Positions 56,926 to 64,000 of a DNA stretch of 64,000 nucleotides are shown one piece after another. The DNA is from Heterocephalus glaber (Eukaryota; Chordata; Mammalia; Rodentia; Bathyergidae). Positions within the stretch are counted from its first letter, which is position 1; every line of letters starts with the position of its first letter. Position numbers and translations under genes: made by a program. The stretch covers positions 12,039,754 to 12,103,753 of the forward strand of contig NW_004624747.1 of the NCBI RefSeq assembly GCF_000247695.1. The letters are read 5' to 3'. The notes under the pieces were generated by a model that was given only the letters and a program-made list of their open reading frames with translations, did not search any database and was not told the origin of the DNA.

Positions 56926-56958
56926 CACTTGATCTTAGCCAAAAGGCCGAGAAGCGAT
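56926..56958 (-). pseudogene. U2 snRNA 5' fragment (tailless retrocopy)
   Basis: Read on the minus strand, these 33 nt equal the first 33 nt of U2 snRNA (starts ATCGCTTCTCGGCCTTTTGG, ends CAAGTG), including part of the branch-site-pairing end. The rest of U2 is absent. A perfect 14-bp duplication TATATTGCATTTTG flanks it (56912-56925 and 56960-56973; one extra T at 56959), and there is no A-tail. This is the signature of a 3'-truncated tailless retropseudogene. Not functional as U2: it lacks the Sm site and stems II-IV. Confidence 0.93.
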
Positions 56959-57189
56959 TTATATTGCATTTTGATACACACAGTTGCTAGATCATCAGCA
57001 TCAAATTTGACTCATAGTATGTGTTTTCTTCCAAAGAGAATTAACTTAGGGCTAGTTTTCCTTTTCAATTCTATTTCCACTAAAAACTCTAAAAACTCCC
57101 ATAGATATTGCATTTTAGGTTTTTGAAAATGCTGAAACATTGGCTGTTTTTCTTTACCTGTATGGCCCTTGGGTTGTTCTGATCATGTG

Positions 57190-57335
57190 TCTTGCCAGCA
57201 CAGTAAGGTGTGTAGGCACAGTGACATGGGAATCAGGCTGGCTTGGACTCTGCTTCTCACCAAGTGGGTGTTTTGGCACATGACCTTCACTTATCTGAGC
57301 CTCAGTTGCCTCAGCTGCAAAATGGGCATAAAAGT
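57190..57335 (+). repeat. MIR
   Basis: GTGACATGGGAATCAGGCTG, CTTATCTGAGCCTCAGTTGC, AAATGGGCATAAAAGTATC: classic MIR order. Confidence 0.78.
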
Positions 57336-57337
57336 AT

Positions 57338-57562
57338 CTTCTAGCCAGGCATCAGCATGCCTGTAATCACATGCTTGTAATCTCAGCACTCTGGGAGGCT
57401 AAGACAAGAGGATTTCCCAGTTCAAACCCATCCTGAGCAGCATAGCAACTTAGCAAGAGATCATGTCACAAAATAAAATAAAATAAAATAAAATAAAATA
57501 AAAACTGGTAGTTCAATGTGAAGGCCCTGGGTTCAAACCACAGGGCCTTCACACCAAAAAAA
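57338..57562 (+). repeat. B1-ID composite SINE with (AAAAT)n
   Basis: B1 part (AGCCAGGCATCAGCATGCCT to GAGATCATGTCACAAAAT), about seven AAAAT units (57470-57503), then a worn ID part (AGTTCAATGTGAAGGCCCTG, GTTCAAACCAC). Confidence 0.78.
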
Positions 57563-57614
57563 AGTCTTCTATGAGAAGATTACATCAGATGATGCTCAAA
57601 AAGTACTTAGCATA

Positions 57615-57706
57615 GGGCCGGAGATTTAGCTCAGTGGTTTCACTGTCTGCTGCGCAAGCGCAAGGACCCAAGTTCGATCCCTGGTACAGTACAAAAAAAA
57701 AAAAAA
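57615..57706 (+). repeat. ID-like SINE
   Basis: GGGCCGGAGATTTAGCTCAG, TGCTGCGCAAGCGCAAGGAC subfamily, A-tail. Perfect duplication AAGTACTTAGCA. Confidence 0.95.
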
Positions 57707-57914
57707 GTACTTAGCACAATGACTGACATAAATGATGAGCTGAAAAAAAAAATAGTTGCTACTGTTACTATCGCCACATTGTCAGTTCTTTTCTCTGCCT
57801 TCCTCAGAATAAGCCCTCTGTTAAAACCTCATTTCTTTGTCTTGGTTGCTCCTCTTCTGTGGACCTCAGTTTCCCCATTCTCTCAAGGACATCTAGCTCA
57901 TCTCTGAAGTTTTG

Positions 57915-57995
57915 TTTTGTTTTTGGTACTGGGGATCAAACTCAGGACCTCAGCTCAGGCAGGAGCTGAGTCCCTGAGCTACATCCCTAGCCTTC
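57915..57995 (-). repeat. Older ID-like SINE
   Basis: TTTTTGGTACTGGGGATCAA, CCTGAGCTACATCCCTAGCC. Confidence 0.8.
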
Positions 57996-57999
57996 ATCT

Positions 58000-58450
58000 T
58001 TGAAGTTTTGCACACTGGAGAAACTGAGCTCCATCTGTTCTTGTCCCTCTTTGTCTTGGGCAAAGCTTCGGTGTTGCTCTGGCTCCTCCCTCCACCTCTG
58101 CTCTTTGGCCCTGCTTTGGTCCTAAGTCCCCTTTTTTAATCTAGGAGCCTCCTCGACATTTTCAAATGCTCTTCTTCCACCTCAAACATTGCTATTCTAG
58201 AGCCAGCAACTTTTTTCTCAATCCTTTGCTGATTTTATGGGTTGTATGAGAATGGGAAAAGAGCAGTTTTGGAAAAAGCAAGACCTAGGTCCCCACCCCA
58301 ACTCTTTCTTCAACTTTTACAACCTTGAATAGTTGACCTTGTCCTTTGTGAGCCTCAGATCCTCATCTGCACACTGAACTCAGTGACCCTCGCTATTGCC
58401 ACGTGTGAGGTCCCAAGCACTTTGTATTTTCTCTTTTGATCCTCACAGGA
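58000..58450. other. Unique intergenic DNA
   Basis: No gene or named repeat seen; possible MIR-like words near 58330-58440. Confidence 0.5.
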
Positions 58451-58452
58451 AC

Positions 58453-58562
58453 TCTATCCATCCATCCATCCATCCATCCATCCATCCATATACCTACCCA
58501 TCTATCCACTCATCCACCCATCCATGTATCCACCCACCCACACATGCATGCATCCATCCATG
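58453..58562. repeat. (CATC)n microsatellite
   Basis: About nine clean CATC units followed by decayed CATC/CACC/CATG units. Confidence 0.95.
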
Positions 58563-58794
58563 AGTCCCTATTTTGGGCCAATCACTATCCTAGGACATGT
58601 AAATAAAGCAAGGAAAAAGACAGAACGTCTCTGCCATCCTGGACTCATTCTGGCAAGGAATCCCTGAAGCAGGGAGCTTTGTTAGCTCATCCTGGCCAGC
58701 CTGGGACTGCCCAATTTCACCACTGAGTGTGCATCCTGGGAACATCCTTGGGCCTGGGCAGACTGAGGAGCTTGGTCACCCTCACCCAGTCAGA

Positions 58795-58905
58795 TTAAGG
58801 AACGTGTCCAGGGTCACACAGCCAGTGCATGTCAGAGTCAGGCCGTGAACCCAGATCTGTCTGACCATCAGTCTGAGCTCTCACTGCTACCTCCCTATCC
58901 CGTGC
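58795..58905 (-). repeat. MIR-like fragment
   Basis: CAGGGTCACACAGCCAGTGC, AACCCAGATCTGTCTGACCA; reverse MIR text. Confidence 0.6.
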
Positions 58906-59149
58906 TGCCTCTCAGATTTACCATGAGGAATTTGGAAAACACAGGAGAGCCCTTCATTCCTCTACCTTTTAATTGTGAAAACAGGCAGATCTTCAGAGAT
59001 TATTCAGAGACAGAAGGAACTTGACAAAAGGTCACAGTGAGCCAGAAGTGAAGCCAATTCAGACTCCTCTTTCTTCCTCTCTCCTTCTTCATATCCAGTA
59101 GATTTTGTTTTTGTTTTTCCCCCAGTGTGATTTTCAACGTGCTAGGCAA

Positions 59150-59290
59150 CAGAGTAGGCCTACTATGTACTGAAGACCTACTCTGTGCCAGGCTCCTCAC
59201 TGGGAAGTTTAGCACAATTTGTCATTTAATCCTCAGGACAACTCATGAGATTGGGGTTACTGTATTTTACCCCTGAGGCAGTCATGTCCT
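59150..59290. repeat. Ancient L2/MIR-class fragment
   Basis: ACTCTGTGCCAGGCTCCTCA, CATTTAATCCTCAGGACAAC: words common to L2/MIR 3' regions. Family and strand uncertain. Confidence 0.5.
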
Positions 59291-59299
59291 CTGAGGCAA

Positions 59300-59960
59300 A
59301 GTGTGGGAGGAGAGGGAAGGGAGGAGACAGCATCCAGGGGAGGGTCTGTTCCCTCCCACTCACCCGGCCCCAGGATCCACGCTCAGGTCCCAGCTGGAGC
59401 AAGAATGGCCTGGAAGAAAGACACTTTCTGCTTGCTGAGTCTGTCTCCAATTTGGCTTCTGAAACCCCGACAGAGTCCAGTCCTCGTGGGCTGGAGCCAT
59501 TTTTCCCCCTTTACAAAAGTAGGCCATGTTGAGAATGTCCTGCTGTTCAGGGTCATAGGCCCGAGTTGCCAGGAGCCAAGGGCAGCGGTGAGGCAAGAGG
59601 AGGGAAAGTCGACTCTGGCCCTTCCGGGCACAAACAGTCCTCTTGTTCTGCCTCAGCAAGAGTCCAAAGAATAGTTGAAGGTCAAAAGCTGCTAGGCCTT
59701 CTCCTCACCCGCTGGCGTCCCCGGGGGCCGCTGCAGGCACGCTCTTGCCTAGGGCCTGCAGCTCCGGAACCCCGGGAATGGAAGGGGTGGTTGCTGTGGC
59801 GACAGCAGCATGGCCCCTGTGGTCCCCCAGACCCTCGGAAGGAGGGGATGGTACCCTCTGCCCCGGGGCACATGCAAGTCGCCCCACATTTGCTGCGGCG
59901 AGGTGGAGATCTTCAGATCCATCCACTCTAGAGGATTTGAGGAAATCCAAGATAAATTCC
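59300..59960. other. GC-richer unique intergenic block
   Basis: Open frames overlap on both strands (59303-59674, 59566-59931, 59360-59659) but show no domain and no splice structure. No repeat named. Possible regulatory DNA. Confidence 0.5.
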
Positions 59961-60094
59961 TACTGCTTTTAAATTAAAATGGAAATATATGACAACCTAG
60001 GATTGGTTGGAGAAGGGAGTTATGGAATGGTGATGAAGTGTAGGAATAAAGACTGGAAGAACTGTGGTGAGCAAGTTCTTAAAAAGTGATGACA

Positions 60095-60177
60095 GGGCCA
60101 GGGATTTAGCTCAGTGGTTTTGCTGCCTTCTGTGCAAGCACAAGGACCCGAGTTCGATCCCCGGTACCAAAAAAAAA
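60095..60177 (+). repeat. ID-like SINE in the CDKL2 pseudogene
   Basis: GGGCCAGGGATTTAGCTCAG to CCCCGGTACC, A-tail. Perfect 14-bp duplication AAAAAGTGATGACA (60081-60094, 60178-60191). Confidence 0.95.
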
Positions 60178-60330
60178 AAAAAGTGATGACAAATTAGATT
60201 TTTTAAATTGCTATGGGAAAAATTGAGTTAATAAAGCATAAGAATTTGATGAATCTGTTGGAAGTGCTTAAGAAAAAAAAAAAAACCAAAAAGTTGGTAC
60301 TCAGGTCTTTGAATTTGTTTCCCTCACAAT

Positions 60331-60425
60331 TCTTTTTTTTTTTCTTTTTTTCGTACTGGGGATCAAACTCAGGACCTTGTACTTGCCAGGCAGGCGTGGC
60401 ACCACTAAACTAAACCCCAGCCTCC
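60331..60425 (-). repeat. ID-like SINE in the CDKL2 pseudogene
   Basis: T-run, CGTACTGGGGATCAAACTCA, CTAAACTAAACCCCAGCC. Flanks CA(C/T)AATTCTT. Confidence 0.9.
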
Positions 60426-60962
60426 ATCATAATTCTTGATGACTTGAAACTCTTTCCAAATGAACTAGAGTACCAAGTAGTCCAAAAGTATTTATTTCAG
60501 ATTATTAGAAATGGATTTTGTCACAGTCCCAATATCAGAGCTGCTGGCTGGAGATATCAAGTATAGCAAGGCTGTTGCTGTCTGGGCCATTGGGTGTCTG
60601 TAACGGAAATACTCCTAGGGGAGCAAGCCCCTGTTTCCTGGAGACTCTGATATTGACCAGCTCTATCATATTATGATGCATTTAGGGAATTTATTTCAAA
60701 GACACCAGGAGCTGTTTCATAAAAATCCTGTGTTTGCCAGAGTGCAATTGCCTGAAATCAAGGAAACAGAACCTCTTGAAAGAAGCTATCCTAAACTCTC
60801 TGAAGTGACAGATTTAGCAAAGAAATGCTTACATGTTGACCCAGAAAAAAGGCCATTCTGGGCTGAGGTCCTGCATCCTGATTTCCTTCAGATGATGGAT
60901 TTGCTGAGAGATTCTCCCAGAAACTACAGTTAAAACAAAGCAAAACAAAACAAAAAAATACA

Positions 60963-61100
60963 GAGGTGGGCATAGTGGCGCACACCTACAATCCCGGTAT
61001 GCAGGAGACTAGGCAGGAGTAGGTTCAAGGCTAGCCTGAACTATATAGCAAGACACTGTTGCAAAAAACAAACAATAATAATAATAATAAAATAAAAAGG
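60963..61100 (+). repeat. B1-like SINE with (AAT)n tail
   Basis: GGTGGGCATAGTGGCGCACA, GGCTAGCCTGAACTATATAG, tail AACAAACAATAATAATAATA. Confidence 0.88.
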
Positions 61101-61581
61101 TCTATTTCCTTTTTTCTTCAATTCCTTTTCTATCCCCTTTTCTTCCCTTCCCCTTCTCTCCATCTCTTATTCCTCTTCCCATTTGAAAACGATCTCCCTG
61201 CTTCCTATTATCTATCTTTTATTTTGCTCTTGTTTAGATTTCTCGAAGAAAAGAAACCATGGGATATTTAAGCTTGGGTGTTTGATTTATTTTATTTAAT
61301 ACTGTGGTCTCAAGGTGCATCCATTTACCTACAAATGTCTCAAGTTTATCCTTCCTTATGGTGGAGTAGTACTCCATTATATTTAAATATCACATTTTCT
61401 TTATCCATTCATTTGTTGATGGGCATATAGGCCATTTTTAAGATTTAGCTATTATGAATTGTGCTTCTATAAACATGGGTGTGCATGTATCACTGTAATA
61501 TGATGACTAACTCTTTCAGGAAGATACCTAGGAGGGAAATAGCTAAGTCAAATGGAATTTCTATTTTTAGTTTTTTTGAGA

Positions 61582-61750
61582 AATCTCCACAGATTTTTTT
61601 TTTTTTTTTTTTGACGGGGTCTTGCTGTGTAGTTTAGGGTAGCCTTGAACTGACTATGTAGCCCAGGCTGGCCTCAAACTCAAGGCAATCCTCCTGCCTC
61701 AGCCTCCCAAGAGTGCTGAGATTATAGGTGTATGCCACCCCACCTGGCTC
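61582..61750 (-). repeat. B1-like SINE in L1
   Basis: T-run, GACGGGGTCTTGCTGTGTAG, two copies of the TAGCCTTGAACTGACTATG / GGCCTCAAACTCAAGG segment, CACCCCACCTGGC. Confidence 0.92.
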
Positions 61751-62316
61751 TACACTAATTTTCATAGTGATTGTTTATATTCTCACTAACAATGTAGAAG
61801 GGTCCCTTTTTCTTTGGAGCCACACCAGCATTTGTTATTTGATTTCTTGACATAGCTATTCTTTCTGGAGTATGATAGGATCTCAGTGTTGTTTTAATTT
61901 GCATTTCTGTAATGGCCAGAGATGTTGAACATTTTCCCATATATTTATTGGCCATTTGTACTTCTTCTGAGAAGTGTCTATTCATTTCAGTTGCCCATTT
62001 TTTGATTAGGTCTTTTATTTTGAGGGATCTAATTTTTTGAGTTCTTTATATAGTCCAGATTAGTCCTCTGATAGGACTAATAATAACTGGCAAAATTTCT
62101 TTCCCATTCTGTAGGTGGTCTCTTTATTCTGTTGGTTATTTACTTTGTAGAAGCTTTTTATTTTAATAGGATTCCCTTTGTTGATTCTCAGTATTATTCC
62201 TTTTATCTTGGGATTCTGTTCAGAAAGTCCTTGCTTATGCTTATGTCTTGAAGAGTTTTGCTTATTTTATCTTCCAGAAGATTAAGTGTTTCTGTTTTAA
62301 CATTAGTTTTTTCTTT

Positions 62317-62437
62317 TTTCTTTTTTGAGACAGGGTCTCATCATGTAGTTCAGGCTGGCCTCGAACTCACTGATCCTCCTGCCTCAGCCCCTAGAGTGCT
62401 GGGATTACAGGTGTGTGCCACCACACCCTGCTTTAAC
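62317..62437 (-). repeat. B1-like SINE in L1
   Basis: TTTTGAGACAGGGTCTCATC, GGCTGGCCTCGAACTCACTG, GTGTGTGCCACCACACCC. Flanks TTTAACATTAG. Confidence 0.93.
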
Positions 62438-63161
62438 ATTAGATTTTTGATCCATTTTGATTTTAGTTAGTGCATGGTGACATATATGGGTCTAGCCTCA
62501 ATCTTCTGCATTTCCCCAGTACCATTTATTAAAGAGATACTCTTTCCTCCAGTGTATGTTTTTGGCCCCTTTGTCAAAGATCAAAATAGTTGAACGTGCC
62601 TGGGGTTGTTTTACTTCCTTTTTCAGAGTTCTATAATTTTCACTGTAGAGGTCCTTCATTTCCTAAATTAGATTAATTGCTATTGTGAATGATATCATTT
62701 TCCTAATATCTTTCTCAGTGAATTCACTGTTAGTGTATGTATAGGAATGCTGTTGATTTTTGTGTATTGATTTTGTATCCTGCTACATTGCTGAATTTGG
62801 TTATTAATTCTGGGAATGTTTTGGTAGAAATTTTTGGGTCTGGTAAGTAGAGGATCCCTTGGGTTTCTTTTGCCACTGATTTCTAGTTTCATTGCAGTAT
62901 GACCTTATAATATTCATGGTAAAATTTTGATTCTTTTGCATTTACTTAACCATGCTTTATTGGCTGTCGTGTGGTCTATTTTGGAGAAAGTTCCACGTGC
63001 TGGCAAAAAGAATATGTATTCTGTTGTTGTTGGGTGGAACATTCTGTATATATCAATTAAGTCCATTTGTTCAAAGGTTTGGTTCAGCTCTGATATTTCT
63101 TTGTTAATTTTTGTCTGTTAGTGGTGTATTGAGGTCCCCTCCTATAATTGTATTGATGTTT

Positions 63162-63277
63162 GTCTGATTTTTTTTTTTTTTTAGGTACCAGGGATCGAAC
63201 TCAGGACCTTGTGCTTGTGAGGCCGGCACAGTGCCACTGCATTAAATCCCTGGCTCTGTGCTAAATCCCCGGTCCCA
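63162..63277 (-). repeat. ID-like SINE with repeated 5' end, in L1
   Basis: T-run, GGTACCAGGGATCGAACTCA, CATTAAATCCCTGGC, then a second TGTGCTAAATCCCCGGTCCC: the 5' terminal segment occurs twice. Confidence 0.88.
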
Positions 63278-63660
63278 GTAGTGTTTGTTTTATGAAGATG
63301 GGTGCACCATTGTTTGATCCACATATTTTTATAAGTGCTACCTCTTCCTGTTTAATAGTTCTCTTAACCAAAACTTAGAATCCTTTTTTGCCTCTTCTGA
63401 TCAGTTTTGGTGTAGGGTCCTCTGTCTGAAAATAGGGTAGTTATTCATGCTTCTTTGGGGGTTGGTGGAATATTCTTTTCCAGGCTTTGATTTTTTTAGC
63501 CTATGAATTCATTTTGAGCTAAATATGTTTTTTTTTTGTGAACAGGATACTGTTGGATTTTGTTTCCTGATTATTCTGCTAATCTGTCTTTTGATTGGTG
63601 AATTAGGACCACTCACAGTTATAACTAATAAGTATAACTTATTCTTGCTATTGTATTATT

Positions 63661-63968
63661 TTCCTGCTGCATTTCCCCAAACTAAGCTACACAGCCTTGA
63701 AAGCCTTGAGAGCCTTGGAAGATGTAACTTGAACTTCTAGGCTGATAAAGAAAGAGAACAAAATTATTTCTGAATCTCAAATACCTTCTCTGCCTGCCAT
63801 TGACTGGCAAGCCCCAAGTCTGATGCTATACCAGGTATTAGGACCGCCTCTGTCAGATGTCTTGGAAGTGATTTGCCTCGGGTAGAACCCCAGCACTGAG
63901 GATCACTCCAGTTCTGAACAAAGTGTTACGCCTGAGATGACATCCTTTTGCAACAAGAGTGCTGATAT
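63661..63968. other. Intergenic DNA
   Basis: Nothing recognised between the L1 and the SINE at the window end. Confidence 0.6.
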
Positions 63969-63969
63969 T

Positions 63970-64000
63970 GGGCCAGGGATTTAGCTCAGTGGTTTCACCG
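63970..64000 (+). repeat. ID-like SINE, cut by the window end
   Basis: GGGCCAGGGATTTAGCTCAG is visible; the remainder is outside. Confidence 0.9.

Larger units (their letters stand above)
59979..60940 (+). pseudogene. CDKL2: CDKL2 processed pseudogene (kinase domain, broken)
   Basis: Intronless copy of the CDKL2 serine/threonine kinase domain. Segment 1 (59979-60094) holds the start and glycine loop ([20 protein letters not shown]). Segment 2 (60192-60330) holds IAMGKIELIK, NLMNLLEV and FEFV. Segment 3 (60427-60940) holds [19 protein letters not shown], then [28 protein letters not shown], and from 60673 an 86-codon open stretch ([38 protein letters not shown]). Single-base frameshifts and stops occur (e.g. 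after WAIGCL, and near 60050). Between FCHSPNI and ELLAGD about 60 codons are deleted, removing the HRD catalytic loop and DFG motif. SINEs split it at 60095 and 60331. The C-terminal tail is absent. The functional parent lies elsewhere. Confidence 0.93.
61290..63660 (-). mobile_element. L1, antisense, 5'-truncated or internally broken
   Basis: Long run of reverse-complement L1 3' text: GGTGGAGTAGTACTCCATTA, TTTGCATTTCTGTAATGGCC, TGCCCATTTTTTGATTAGGT, TTGTCAAAGATCAAAATAGT, then ORF2-derived text (GGCAAAAAGAATATGTATTC). Only short frames are left. Interrupted by two B1-like and one ID-like SINE. Confidence 0.85.

Noticed and set aside
56926..56958. Functional U2 snRNA gene
   Set aside because: Only the first 33 nt are present; no snRNA promoter elements or downstream U2 body.
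60673..60933. Functional small kinase gene from the open 86-codon stretch
   Set aside because: It is the C-lobe part of a broken CDKL2 retrocopy lacking catalytic motifs.
41975..64000. DAO exons upstream of SSH1, as expected from human gene order
   Set aside because: Looked for the FAD-binding start (VVVIGAGVIGLS-like) and other DAO motifs in forward frames; none seen. DAO probably lies further right.
1..64000. CRISPR arrays, prokaryotic defence systems or phage
   Set aside because: The sequence is plainly mammalian; its direct repeats are SINEs, LTRs and microsatellites.

Overview
This window is nuclear DNA from a mammal, and from its repeats a rodent. It has a spliced vertebrate gene with very large introns, no compact operon-like gene layout, and dense short interspersed repeats of two kinds. 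One kind is B1-like (7SL-derived). The other is ID-like (tRNA-derived, A box TAGCTCAGTGG, B box GTTCGATCC, ending GGTACCAAAA). The dominant ID-like variant is not the mouse or rat consensus I know, so I suspect a non-murid rodent, perhaps the beaver / kangaroo-rat side. That placement is inference with low certainty.

Only one gene is convincingly functional: the 5' part of SSH1 (slingshot cofilin phosphatase 1), on the minus strand. Its promoter CpG island and ATG lie at about 41.3-41.9 kb. Six coding exons follow leftward: 41533-41601, 37137-37177, 11499-11602, 6552-6616, 5672-5793 and 934-1002. They join in frame and encode the first 156 residues. The gene runs off the left edge inside intron 6, so the phosphatase domain is outside the window. 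Intron 2 alone is about 25.5 kb.

The right third (about 42-64 kb) is SSH1 upstream intergenic DNA with no recognisable functional gene. In human the next gene in this direction is DAO, and I saw no DAO exon here. This part holds a layered stack of retroelements at 45.6-49.4 kb: an MLT1-like LTR, inside it a MaLR LTR, and inside that an L1 piece carrying only 5' UTR and ORF1. It also holds an ERV-type solo LTR near 50.5-51 kb, a short telomeric-repeat insertion inside a SINE (55.6 kb), a 33-nt tailless U2 snRNA retrocopy with a perfect 14-bp target duplication (56.93 kb), a broken processed pseudogene of the kinase CDKL2 (59.98-60.94 kb) split by two SINEs, and an antisense L1 filling 61.3-63.7 kb.

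The introns hold the same SINE mix, older DNA-transposon remains (a MER2-like element at 34.1 kb; MER5-like pieces at 38.5 and 43.1 kb), MIR fragments, LTR-like segments and microsatellites. Repeat family names come from recognising consensus-like text, not from a database search. Boundaries of old repeats are approximate; exon, ID-like SINE and target-duplication boundaries were read from the bases.
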